A stretch of 64,000 nt of DNA from Roseivirga thermotolerans (GTDB taxonomy: Bacteria > Bacteroidota > Bacteroidia > Cytophagales > Cyclobacteriaceae). The DNA is taken from NCBI RefSeq assembly GCF_014653175.1, contig NZ_BNAG01000002.1, forward strand, positions 853,406 through 917,405, written 5' to 3'. The translations under genes were made by a program, and so were the position numbers. This document shows, in pieces, positions 26,932-34,627 of the stretch. The stretch's first letter is position 1; the number at the start of each line of letters is the position of its first letter. Below the pieces are notes generated by a model, which worked only from the letters and a program-made list of their open reading frames with translations, had not been told where the DNA came from and searched no databases.

Positions 26932-27818
26932 TTGCTGAACTGGCCGGAAACCACAAGGTCTTTGGTTCCATGAGACCAGTCGTAGAATCCTTCACCCGAT
27001 TTGACTCCCAGATATCCGGCAGTAACCATGTTAACAAGCAGCGGACACGGAGCATATTTCGGGTTGCCAAAACCTTCGTAAAGTACATTCATAATGGAAA
27101 GGCAAACATCCAAACCGATGAAATCAGCTAATTGCAAAGGCCCCATCGGATGAGCCATTCCAAGTTTCATTACAGTATCAATTTCTTCAACTCCGGCCAC
27201 ACCTTCAAAAAGAGAGATAATGGCTTCGTTAATCATTGGCATTAAAATGCGGTTGGAAATAAAACCGGGATAGTCGTTTACCTCTACAGGCACCTTGCCC
27301 AGCTTTTTAGAGGCCTCCATTATCTGCTGAGTTACTGCATCGGAAGTAGCATAGCCTCTGATTACTTCTACCAGCTTCATAACCGGCACGGGGTTCATAA
27401 AGTGCATACCAATTACCTTATCGGCCCTTTTGGTTACTGACCCAATCTTGGTAATTGGAATTGAAGACGTATTGGAGGCAAGAATGCATTCCGGTTTGGT
27501 AAAAGACTCCAGGTCTTCAAATATTTTCAGTTTAATGTTAACGTTTTCGGTTGCAGCTTCAACCACCAAGTCGGCCTGTGCCACACCAGACTTCAGGTCA
27601 GTGTAAGTAGTAATGTTAGAAAGTGTAGCATTTTTTGTGGCCTCATCAATCTTTTCTTTGGCCAGCATTCTATCTAAATTCTTTTCAATGGTTTTCAGGG
27701 CTCTGTTCAGGGCCTCTTGCGATATATCTACCAGGTTTACTTTAAATCCACTCTGAGCAAAAACATGGGCTATGCCGTTACCCATAGTACCAGAACCAAT
27801 CACTGAAATATTCTCCAT
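26925..27818 (-). CDS. 3-hydroxybutyryl-CoA dehydrogenase
   Basis: The 297-aa enzyme oxidises or reduces 3-hydroxyacyl-CoA with NAD(P), in short-chain fatty-acid or butanoate metabolism. The N-terminal Rossmann motif is VIGSGTMGNGIAHVFAQSG (residues about 5-23). The catalytic His-Glu pair is in HFMNPVPVMKLVEVI (about 139-153) and the C-terminal helical domain contains SNRILMPMINEAI. Length and motifs match Hbd/PaaH. The gene is alone on its strand; its promoter region contains a 20-bp perfect palindrome (27839-27858) and its stop codon touches the flank of repeat copy 2. Confidence 0.93.
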   Translation of the reverse strand: MENISVIGSGTMGNGIAHVFAQSGFKVNLVDISQEALNRALKTIEKNLDRMLAKEKIDEATKNATLSNITTYTDLKSGVAQADLVVEAATENVNIKLKIFEDLESFTKPECILASNTSSIPITKIGSVTKRADKVIGMHFMNPVPVMKLVEVIRGYATSDAVTQQIMEASKKLGKVPVEVNDYPGFISNRILMPMINEAIISLFEGVAGVEEIDTVMKLGMAHPMGPLQLADFIGLDVCLSIMNVLYEGFGNPKYAPCPLLVNMVTAGYLGVKSGEGFYDWSHGTKDLVVSGQFSKK

Positions 27819-27838
27819 TTGCTAATCTTTAGGTTTGT

Positions 27839-27858
27839 TTATATTTGTACAAATATAA
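27839..27858 (-). promoter_or_regulatory. 20-bp perfect palindrome over the promoter of the hydroxybutyryl-CoA dehydrogenase gene
   Basis: TTATATTTGTACAAATATAA is a perfect palindrome. On the minus strand it contains TATATTTG (27857-27850), an exact TAnnTTTG element, about 32 nt before the ATG. A dimeric repressor bound here would block transcription, so an operator is likely. No clear TTG element was seen upstream. Confidence 0.5.
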
Positions 27859-28098
27859 TTGCATCATCTACTTTTAACCTGCGATCGGTGTAAGGAATTG
27901 ATTAAATATCCAAAAAGGCCTCTTAATAGGTTATGACAAGATTTTTCTTTAAAAATACCATAGCCCCAAAGGAAAGCGTATGCCACTGTATTTGACATAC
28001 CATTCACAGGCCACTGGACGAATTAATATCTGCTTTCCCGTATTATATACTTTTCTGTGATCCGGATTGGAGTACTTTGTTATTTTCGAAAATGGAAT

Positions 28099-28243
28099 AG
28101 GGTTACTTAATTTTGGATCACATATAAGTGAATAGACAGCATAAAGTCACGCGGTGTCTTTACAGCGTTTTGTAAGGATCATTTGTGAAGACACAAACCA
28201 TGGCAAAATGTTGAAAAATATGCCATACTTCTTAAGTAACTCC
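28099..28243 (+). repeat. Structured repeat family A, copy 3
   Basis: Begins AGGGTTACTTAATTTTGGAT and ends CTTAAGTAACTCCT. The second hairpin TTTGTG/CACAAA (28182-28197) is intact; the first is degraded (only a GCGGTGTCTTTACAGC region remains). It ends 15-17 bp before the cutC ATG. The remaining 27859-28098 stretch has no gene or strong motif. Confidence 0.7.
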
Positions 28244-28257
28244 TAAAAATACCAGAT

Positions 28258-28935
28258 ATGCCCTTATTAGAAATTTGTGCCGGTAGTGTGGAATCGGCCT
28301 TAAATGCCAATGCGGCCAAAGTCGATAGAATTGAATTGTGTGCCGAACTTTCTGTAGGCGGGCTTACGCCCAGTAAAGGGATGATTCATTTGGTGAAGGA
28401 GATGGTGGGTATCCCTGTCTATGTGTTGATCAGGCCAAGGTCCGGAGACTTTTGTTACTCTTTGCTAGAGTTAGAACAGATGAAAGAAGATGTGGCGTTT
28501 TGTAGCAAAATGGGCTGTGAAGGAGTGGTGATTGGGGCGCTTACTCCCGATAGAAAAATACACGAAAGGATGACGTATGAACTCATGCAGGAGGCTGGCT
28601 ATATGGACGTAACTTTTCATAAGGCCTTTGATGAAACAGTAAATCCTTTTGAGGCATTGGATACCCTTCGTGAATTGGGAATTCAAAGAGTACTTACCTC
28701 AGGAGGGGCCGCTACTGCTCTGGCGGGCTACGACAGGTTAGGGGAGTTAATAGAGGAAGCCGATGATGACCTAATCATTATGCCCGGAGGAGGCATTCGG
28801 TCGGAGAACATTAAACATTTACTTTCACTTGAAGCCCAGGAATATCATAGTGCTGCCTTGTTGCCCGGCCAAAAGCACACCTCCAAAGAGGAGGTCAAGG
28901 CTATGCTAGACTGTTTGCGTCAATTGTCCGTATAG
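28258..28935 (+). CDS. cutC: CutC-family protein
   Basis: The 225-aa TIM-barrel protein matches CutC closely: LEICAGSVESALNANAAKVDRIELC at the N-terminus, LSVGGLTPSKGM, VLIRPRSGDFCYS, VTFHKAFDE and LTSGGAATALAGYDRL. CutC was linked to copper tolerance in E. coli, though its biochemical role remains uncertain. The whole promoter and leader region of the gene is formed by repeat copy 3. Its 3' end overlaps the convergent nuclease-family gene by 16 bp. Confidence 0.92.
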   Translation: MPLLEICAGSVESALNANAAKVDRIELCAELSVGGLTPSKGMIHLVKEMVGIPVYVLIRPRSGDFCYSLLELEQMKEDVAFCSKMGCEGVVIGALTPDRKIHERMTYELMQEAGYMDVTFHKAFDETVNPFEALDTLRELGIQRVLTSGGAATALAGYDRLGELIEEADDDLIIMPGGGIRSENIKHLLSLEAQEYHSAALLPGQKHTSKEEVKAMLDCLRQLSV

Positions 28936-29999
28936 CGCAATACCAAGTCTAATAAAATGGGTAAATGATCGCTATAACCTCCCAGATATTGTGGTCCCTG
29001 GTACGTCCTGAAGGGTCTGGTAGCACCTGTTGCGCCTTCTGTTAAGAGAAAGTCCAAGTCGAAAATTTGAGCCGTGCGTTTGAATACGGAGGTACGGCCA
29101 CCACCTTTCAGGAGGTTTCCCGATACTATAAACTGATCTAGAATACCCCATTTATTTTCGAAACTGTGAGTACCTGCCTGATAGCGAATCGGGTACATAA
29201 GATTAAACAGATCGGTGCTTGCTGTTTGTTCTATTTCGGTTTTAACGCGCAAACCGGTAATCATACTTTCTTCTTCAGGTTCATCATTAAAGTCGCCCCC
29301 TATAATGATATTGGCCCCGGGGTTAACACTTAGTATAGAGTCTGCTTTAGCCCTAACAAGCTGAGCTGCGAATAGGCGTTTAGGTTGTGTCTCAAACTCA
29401 CCGCCAAATTTGGATGGCCAGTGATTCACAAAATAATGCAAGGTATCGCCATTGGGTAGTTCGCCAATCACATGAAGTATATCACGGGTTCTGCTTGCTG
29501 TGTCAAAAGGAAACCGAACGGGGTAGTAGAAGTAATCGATAAGTTTGAATTTATCGGGGCGGTAAATGGCGGCTACATCAATGCCCCTGCGGTCTTTCGA
29601 GTCTTGATGAATAATTTCATAACTCACTGATTTTAGTGGGGTAAACTGAGTGAGTGTGGTGAGAACGTATTGGTTTTCCACTTCACAAAACCCGATAAGC
29701 TCGGGAGCTTCCCAGCCGCCCATAGCCACTATGGTTTTGGCCAGTTTTTGTTGTTTTGCTAAGTAGCGGTCTTTTGTCCAGCGATTGCCACCACGAGGTA
29801 AAAATTCATCGTCAAGCGTGGTACTATCGTCAAAATAGTCGAAAAGATTTTCTACGTTGTAAAAAGCTACCCGAAAGCGTTCTGTTCCTCTAAAACTGCC
29901 GTCAAAAGCTTCTGAAGCCAAAAAGTGCTTCTGGGCTACTGAAGGAGTGTAGAGGTTGCAAAGGAGGAAAATAATGAGTGTGTTTCGGAATAGTTTCAA
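28920..29999 (-). CDS. Exported endonuclease/exonuclease/phosphatase-family protein
   Basis: The domain shows the EEP fold: FYNVENLFD, an acid in GFCEVEN, HYFVNHWPSK (catalytic His), IIGGDFNDEP and the C-terminal SDHLPILLD motif. Members cut DNA, RNA or phosphoester substrates such as lipids; this exported form may scavenge phosphate or nucleic acids. The open frame reaches 30050 but begins with TTG there. A second TTG at 29999 gives a textbook signal peptide (basic KLFR, then hydrophobic, cleavage near SVA-Q) and leaves the cvfB promoter outside the coding region, so it is preferred. No in-frame ATG occurs in the first 60 codons. Confidence 0.82.
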   Translation of the reverse strand: MKLFRNTLIIFLLCNLYTPSVAQKHFLASEAFDGSFRGTERFRVAFYNVENLFDYFDDSTTLDDEFLPRGGNRWTKDRYLAKQQKLAKTIVAMGGWEAPELIGFCEVENQYVLTTLTQFTPLKSVSYEIIHQDSKDRRGIDVAAIYRPDKFKLIDYFYYPVRFPFDTASRTRDILHVIGELPNGDTLHYFVNHWPSKFGGEFETQPKRLFAAQLVRAKADSILSVNPGANIIIGGDFNDEPEEESMITGLRVKTEIEQTASTDLFNLMYPIRYQAGTHSFENKWGILDQFIVSGNLLKGGGRTSVFKRTAQIFDLDFLLTEGATGATRPFRTYQGPQYLGGYSDHLPILLDLVLRYTDN

Positions 30000-30004
30000 A
30001 GCAA

Positions 30005-30037
30005 TTGAGAATTGGCTGCCGATTAATGGTACTTTTG
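30005..30037 (+). promoter_or_regulatory. Promoter of cvfB
   Basis: TTG (30005-30007) and TACTTTTG (30030-30037) are 22 nt apart and match TTG-N17..23-TAnnTTTG exactly. The ATG follows 39 nt later. Confidence 0.6.
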
Positions 30038-30076
30038 CATTGGTATTCAAAATACGAATAGATTGACGAATTCATT

Positions 30077-30913
30077 ATGGAAATAGGGAAAATTCAAGAG
30101 CTGGAAATTGCCAGAGAAGTAGATTTTGGTTGCTACCTCACCGATGGTAAAGAAGAAGTACTGATTCCTGCAAAATATTTACCGGAACAATACGAGATTG
30201 GAGACAAACTAAAGGTGTTTGTTTACACAGATCATATGAGCCGACCCATTGCTGTTACCCGGTGGCCCTATGGTCAGGTTGGTGAAATCGTTGGGTTGAA
30301 AGTAAAACAGATAACCGATTTTGGAGCTTTTGTAGACAACGGACTAGAGAAGGATCTTTTGGTGCCCAAAAAAGAACAGCATGCCGACATGCGTGAAGGA
30401 GGGCAGTATGCAGTTATGATATTGCTAGACTATAAGACCAATCGCATGATAGGTTCAACCAAAATTGCTGGCTTCGTTTCTGACACTGCCGGTGGTCTGG
30501 AAGAAGGGCAGGAGGTAAAACTCGTTATATGGCAAAAAACAGACCTGGGGTATAAAGTAGTGATCAATAGTGAGTATGTGGGGCTTGTCTATGACAATGA
30601 AATTTTTGAAGACATTAGGTTGGGCGATAACCGCCTGGGTTACATAAAGCACATTAGAGAAGACGGAAAGATAGATGTGAGCCTGCAAAAGCAGGGCTAT
30701 GAGGCTGTGCTCGATATGTCTGATTCGGTATTGAATGCCCTTAGAGAAGCAGGAGGAAGTCTTGCCCTGGGCGATAAGAGTTCTCCTGAAGAGATTCAGC
30801 AGGCCTTTGGAATGAGCAAAAAGAACTTTAAAAAGGTGCTCGGAGGGTTGTATAAAGCCGGGCACATAGAAATATTCGACAGAGAAATAAAGCTTAAAAA
30901 GGCGGAAGGTTAA
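30077..30913 (+). CDS. CvfB-like S1 RNA-binding protein
   Basis: The 278-aa cytoplasmic protein has serial S1-like domains: residues about 1-65 (VDFGCYLTDGKEEVLIP), 68-135 (ITDFGAFVDNGLEKDLLVP) and 140-215. A C-terminal winged-helix domain (residues about 225-275) follows, containing SPEEIQQAFGMSKKNFKKVLGGLYKAG. This is the CvfB/YitL arrangement; the family binds RNA and affects virulence-factor expression in Staphylococcus. A perfect 12-bp hairpin (30904-30935) spans its stop codon. Confidence 0.88.
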   Translation: MEIGKIQELEIAREVDFGCYLTDGKEEVLIPAKYLPEQYEIGDKLKVFVYTDHMSRPIAVTRWPYGQVGEIVGLKVKQITDFGAFVDNGLEKDLLVPKKEQHADMREGGQYAVMILLDYKTNRMIGSTKIAGFVSDTAGGLEEGQEVKLVIWQKTDLGYKVVINSEYVGLVYDNEIFEDIRLGDNRLGYIKHIREDGKIDVSLQKQGYEAVLDMSDSVLNALREAGGSLALGDKSSPEEIQQAFGMSKKNFKKVLGGLYKAGHIEIFDREIKLKKAEG

Positions 30914-30935
30914 CTTGAGGAGCAGTTAACCTTCC
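30904..30935 (+). promoter_or_regulatory. Perfect hairpin spanning the cvfB stop codon
   Basis: GGAAGGTTAACT (30904-30915) pairs perfectly with 30924-30935 across an 8-nt loop. The stop TAA sits inside the left arm. There is no T run after it, so it may protect the 3' end or serve as a processing site rather than terminate. The remaining space to 31151 has only an AT-rich TTCTTCAA/TTGAAGAA hairpin. Confidence 0.5.
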
Positions 30936-31151
30936 CTAAACTACCTATAAAACTAAAACTAACCTAAGCTAATTTATCTTACTGACGCGGCAGTGTATAA
31001 CGATTGCACAAATGCCAATAAAGCAGTTAGCTTGATAATCTATGTCTTTAAGTTATGAATATTTTGGTTATTGAAAAATTATATTCTTCAAAAAAATCTA
31101 TTGAAGAAATTTCCTTTGACAATCTGCTTAAATACTAAAATTTTAGTTGTT

Positions 31152-31514
31152 TTAGCGAATATCCACTTCGTTCGCTATTCCCAGGGCGGTAAACCGAATG
31201 CGCAACATTCTGGGGTCTTCGGCCGGGCCTCCATCACATTTTTCGGAGGGGTCTATGGCATAGATATAATAGGTTTGGCTTCGTTCGTATAGTTCTTCTG
31301 TTTCAGGAGCTCCCAGTGCTTTAATTATACTTTTCTGATAGAGCCCCAACAATTTGGGTTTTACTTCAAAAATTTGGTCAATCATTTGAGCCCTGTCGCC
31401 TTTACATCCATTGGGATCACCCTTCCAGGTTTCAACATTAAAATTGCCCAAGTCGGCTGTTTTGGTACAGCTCAAAGAAGCAAATACCATTAAACACATC
31501 AGAACTTTCTTCAC
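31152..31514 (-). CDS. Small lipoprotein of unknown function
   Basis: The 120-aa product has a lipoprotein signal with lipobox SLSC (Cys16). The mature part has one helix-rich half (GCKGDRAQMIDQIFEVKPKL, QKSIIKALGAPE) and a beta-rich half ending RMLRIRFTALGIANEVDIR. The helix-loop-LGxP followed by strands resembles the SmpA/OmlA-type BLIP-like fold, but I cannot confirm membership. It lies 3 bp after the first sterol-desaturase-like gene and is probably co-transcribed with it. Confidence 0.65.
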   Translation of the reverse strand: MKKVLMCLMVFASLSCTKTADLGNFNVETWKGDPNGCKGDRAQMIDQIFEVKPKLLGLYQKSIIKALGAPETEELYERSQTYYIYAIDPSEKCDGGPAEDPRMLRIRFTALGIANEVDIR

Positions 31515-31517
31515 AGT

Positions 31518-32756
31518 TTAGGAATTCGTGGGTTGTACAATGGCCTTTTTAATGGCAAAGAACCAAATGGCCGTGCCAAAGATATAGGTTGCTAAACTAG
31601 CAGACAGTATGGTATGGTCTAAAATATGAGGAAATAATACCAGAAGACTGGTTGGAATGGCCACCAAACGGAAAATTTCCAGCCAACTAACCCACTTTCT
31701 ACCCTCGAACATTGCACCAAAACTTACAGTTGATACTATAATTATTAGTGCCAGTACCAGTTTTTGAATCATTTGGTTTTCAAAAGTCTCAAGATTAAAC
31801 AAGAAAAGCGCAGTGCCAGCTAGCAAAACTATGTATTGCACCAGCACATAGGCATTCACCACCTTTGCAGCATGCAAATCGAATTTACGGTAGGAGGTTC
31901 GGTCTATGTCGTACGGAGCTCTGTATCCGCCAAGATAGTCGGGCAACCAACCCGGCTTTTGAAATACATAGCGTAGCCTATCACTCCATTTCGGAATGGT
32001 TCGCATATCGCGCAGCATGTCAGAGTAGTGGGCCACATTCGCCCAAACAGGGTTCCAACTGTTCAGGTTTTTGGTGATTCCGTAGGTAGGTCTCTCTTCT
32101 TCTTGCTTAAAAGTGCCAAAGAGCCGGTCCCAGATTATAAAAGTACCTCCATGATTTTTATCAATATACTTTGGGTTCCGTGCATGATGCACCCTGTGAT
32201 GCGAGGGGGTATTGAATATGGCTTCGAACCATTGCGGAAGCTTGTTGATGGATTCCGTGTGTATCCAGAATTGGTATAACAGATTAAAGCCTGAGACCGA
32301 GAGAAGTATTAGCGGATGAAAACCCACCAGTGCCATGGGGGTGTAAAAGATGAAAGTCCAGATGGTTTGAGTAGAACTTTGCCGAAGGGCCACAGAAAGG
32401 TTGTACTCTTCGCTTTGATGATGCACACTATGGCCACCCCAAAACAGGTTTACTTCGTGGCTCATGCGATGGGCCCAGTAATAGAAAAAATCATAGGCTA
32501 TAAAAGCTACAATCCAGGTGAGTACCGAGTTTTCAATAGTAATAAACCTGAATCTTTCGAAGATGAATGTGTAAAAGCCTATGGTAAATACTTTCAGAAA
32601 GGCCCCGCTAACCTGTGATGTAACACCACAATTAATATTGGTAATGGCATCGTTGAGTCTATAAGAACGAATAGACTGAAATCGATGAGCAACCAACTCC
32701 AGACCAATTAAGAGAAAATATACCGGAATGGCTATTATAGTAGGATCCAGACTCAT
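31518..32756 (-). CDS. Sterol-desaturase / fatty-acid-hydroxylase-superfamily protein, paralog 1
   Basis: The 412-aa integral membrane protein has the eight-histidine di-iron pattern of the superfamily: HRMSH (about residues 96-100), GGHSVHHQSEEYN (about 107-119) and HHRVHH (about 190-195). The hydroxylase domain covers residues about 75-230. A C-terminal block of three or four membrane helices (about 305-405), not needed for the core fold, follows an unusual basic linker with PGWLPDYLGGY. Substrates in this superfamily include sterols, fatty acids, ether lipids and carotenoids; none can be chosen here. It is a clear paralog of the next gene, separated by repeat copy 4. Confidence 0.88.
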   Translation of the reverse strand: MSLDPTIIAIPVYFLLIGLELVAHRFQSIRSYRLNDAITNINCGVTSQVSGAFLKVFTIGFYTFIFERFRFITIENSVLTWIVAFIAYDFFYYWAHRMSHEVNLFWGGHSVHHQSEEYNLSVALRQSSTQTIWTFIFYTPMALVGFHPLILLSVSGFNLLYQFWIHTESINKLPQWFEAIFNTPSHHRVHHARNPKYIDKNHGGTFIIWDRLFGTFKQEEERPTYGITKNLNSWNPVWANVAHYSDMLRDMRTIPKWSDRLRYVFQKPGWLPDYLGGYRAPYDIDRTSYRKFDLHAAKVVNAYVLVQYIVLLAGTALFLFNLETFENQMIQKLVLALIIIVSTVSFGAMFEGRKWVSWLEIFRLVAIPTSLLVLFPHILDHTILSASLATYIFGTAIWFFAIKKAIVQPTNS

Positions 32757-32787
32757 ACCGGTGACTTTTAGAATTTGTTAAATAGTT

Positions 32788-32909
32788 AAAGTTACTCATT
32801 CAGTCACATAGAAGTAAGTATATATTCACAATGCCATGTAAGAGTTATTTGTAAAGCTACAAATGGTGGCAAAGTGTGAAAACATACGCCATGCGCCTGA
32901 AGTAGTTCT
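32788..32909 (+). repeat. Structured repeat family A, copy 4 (degenerate)
   Basis: The most diverged and shortest copy, beginning AAGTTACTCATTCAGTCACA and ending TGAAGTAGTTCTA. Its second hairpin has changed from GTG/CAC to GTA/TAC and is still perfectly paired (ATTTGTA/TACAAAT, 32847-32864). It fills the space between the two desaturase-like genes. Confidence 0.65.
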
Positions 32910-32915
32910 AATATA

Positions 32916-34142
32916 TTATTTCTGCGCCAAAAGAGCCAATCTGCCTTTTATTTGGATAAACCAGATTAATGAAATAATAAGATAAGCAATGGCTATCAAT
33001 GATGCCACAGTCAACCACTTTGAGTAGAAGAGAGAAATAAAGGCTATTGGAACAGCGATCAACCTTATAAACTCAATAAGTCGGCTCCACTTTCTGTTTT
33101 CGAATAAAAAGCCGAAAGAGGCTACAGAAAAGATTATGAACAAGGCAGAAATGATTTTTTTAGAAATCTCCAGTTCGTTCACATAGTACAGAAAAAACAT
33201 TGTTGAAGTCATCAGTACCAGAAATTGGAAGCTTACGTAAAAGTTGAGCCTTACAGAGGTACGGTTTTCAAACTTTTCATAAGCCGGGTGAATATCAGGA
33301 GCTTTTTCAAACCCTCCCATATATTCAGGTTTCCAGCCGGGCTTTTTAAATAGTAGTCTAACCTTATCCTTTACGGAAGGGACACGTTTTAAATCGCTCA
33401 AAATGGCAGAATAGTGGGCAAAGTTAGCCCAAACGGGATTCCAGCTTTTCAGAGGCTTGGTTATACCATAATGAGGCGGTTCATCTTCCTTTTCAAAAGT
33501 CTTAAATAACCTGTCCCAGATTATCAGTGTGCCGGCATGGTTTTTATCAATGTACTTGGGGTTTCGGGCGTGGTGTACTCTGTGGTGCGATGGTGTATTG
33601 AAAATGAACTCGAACCATCTTGGCATCTTTTTGATCGATTCTGTGTGTATCCAAAATTGGTAAACGAGGTTTAAGCCCTGAGAAGTGATAAATACAATAG
33701 GGTCTATTCCTGCAAGGGCCAGAGGAAGATAAAACAAGAAAGTCCATAGAATTTGAGTAGAGCTTTGCCTTAAAGCCACCGATAGGTTGTATTCTTCACT
33801 TTGATGATGAACACTATGACCACCCCAGAACAAATTAATTTCATGGCTAAGTCGGTGTGCCCAGTAATACATAAAGTCAAAGAACACAAAGGCCAAAGGG
33901 AAGGCCCACCAGACAATTGGGATATTGAAAAAGCCAAATTTTTCTTCGATAAGCGTATAGGCACTAAAAAGGGTAACCAGCAAAAAGGCTCCCGTAATCT
34001 GAGAAACAACTCCGCAGTTAATGTTAGTCATAGCATCTTTCAGCCTATATGACTTATGCTTTTTTAGACGCAGCACAATAAACTCAAAGCCTATAAGCAG
34101 GAAGTAGATCGGTATGGCAATTACAGTTGGATTAATATTCAT
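32916..34142 (-). CDS. Sterol-desaturase / fatty-acid-hydroxylase-superfamily protein, paralog 2
   Basis: At 408 aa this protein is collinear with paralog 1 over its whole length. It keeps identical histidine motifs (HRLSH, GGHSVHHQSEEYN, HHRVHH), the PKYIDKNHAGT segment and the PGWKPEYMGGF linker, and has the same C-terminal membrane block. Divergence is concentrated in the N-terminal helices and the C-terminal block. The pair therefore arose by tandem duplication followed by specialisation, or one copy was acquired. The 485-bp upstream region (34143-34627) holds repeat copy 5, an AT-rich inverted repeat (AATCATT...AATGATT, about 34270-34327) and no other gene. Confidence 0.88.
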   Translation of the reverse strand: MNINPTVIAIPIYFLLIGFEFIVLRLKKHKSYRLKDAMTNINCGVVSQITGAFLLVTLFSAYTLIEEKFGFFNIPIVWWAFPLAFVFFDFMYYWAHRLSHEINLFWGGHSVHHQSEEYNLSVALRQSSTQILWTFLFYLPLALAGIDPIVFITSQGLNLVYQFWIHTESIKKMPRWFEFIFNTPSHHRVHHARNPKYIDKNHAGTLIIWDRLFKTFEKEDEPPHYGITKPLKSWNPVWANFAHYSAILSDLKRVPSVKDKVRLLFKKPGWKPEYMGGFEKAPDIHPAYEKFENRTSVRLNFYVSFQFLVLMTSTMFFLYYVNELEISKKIISALFIIFSVASFGFLFENRKWSRLIEFIRLIAVPIAFISLFYSKWLTVASLIAIAYLIISLIWFIQIKGRLALLAQK

Positions 34143-34366
34143 TCGTTAGAAACTCATTAATAGAAAATACAGGAAGAATTTTGCGTAAAGTAAATGGTCA
34201 ATGTTACAGGAATCGTTCGCTAATCGGGCTTTACGTTCGTAAAAAGGAACTATATCAGCTAAGTGGAAAAGAATCATTTTGAAACTCTATAAAATTAAGA
34301 GTTTTAAAATTCAAATGAATGATTTTTGAAATATCCTGAACCTTCAATCACGTATACTCTATTATC

Positions 34367-34512
34367 GGCTTACTCATTTAGATCGCATTTGTTAGATCCA
34401 GTATACTTGCCATAAGCTGTGTCCTCACAGCGTCCTTTAACAGCCATTTGTGAGGACACAAATGGAGGCAAGGTTCAGAAATATAATTCTAGCGACTTAA
34501 GTAAGTAACCCT
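34367..34512 (+). repeat. Structured repeat family A, copy 5
   Basis: The best-preserved uninterrupted copy: begins GGCTTACTCATTTAGATCGC and ends GCGACTTAAGTAAGTAACCC. Hairpins are GCTGTG/CACAGC (34416-34431) and CATTTGTG/CACAAATG (34445-34464). It lies in the divergent space between desaturase paralog 2 and the membrane-protein gene at 34628. Confidence 0.8.
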
Positions 34513-34556
34513 ATTTTATTATCCTTTAATTAAAGTGTTACAAATGCAATATCTTT

Positions 34557-34564
34557 TAACTTTG
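34557..34564 (+). promoter_or_regulatory. Candidate -7 element for the gene at 34628
   Basis: TAACTTTG matches TAnnTTTG exactly, but no TTG is found at the proper distance upstream. It lies 63 nt before the ATG. Confidence 0.35.
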
Positions 34565-34627
34565 GCCCCCAATTGATTTGAAGTACGGTTTCAATAGTAC
34601 ATTTCACATCAATTTGAGGGAAGAGAT

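Noticed and set aside
28920..30050. Start of the nuclease-family protein at 30050
   Set aside because: The codon is TTG, the first 17 residues spoil the signal peptide, and they would overlap the exact cvfB promoter; TTG at 29999 is better.
34270..34330. AT-rich inverted repeat upstream of the desaturase pair as a terminator
   Set aside because: Arms are short and interrupted, AT-only, and there is no plus-strand gene just upstream that it would end.
26249..34512. The five repeats as a CRISPR array
   Set aside because: Units are ~145 bp, kilobases apart, diverged, with genes between them, and no cas genes are present.
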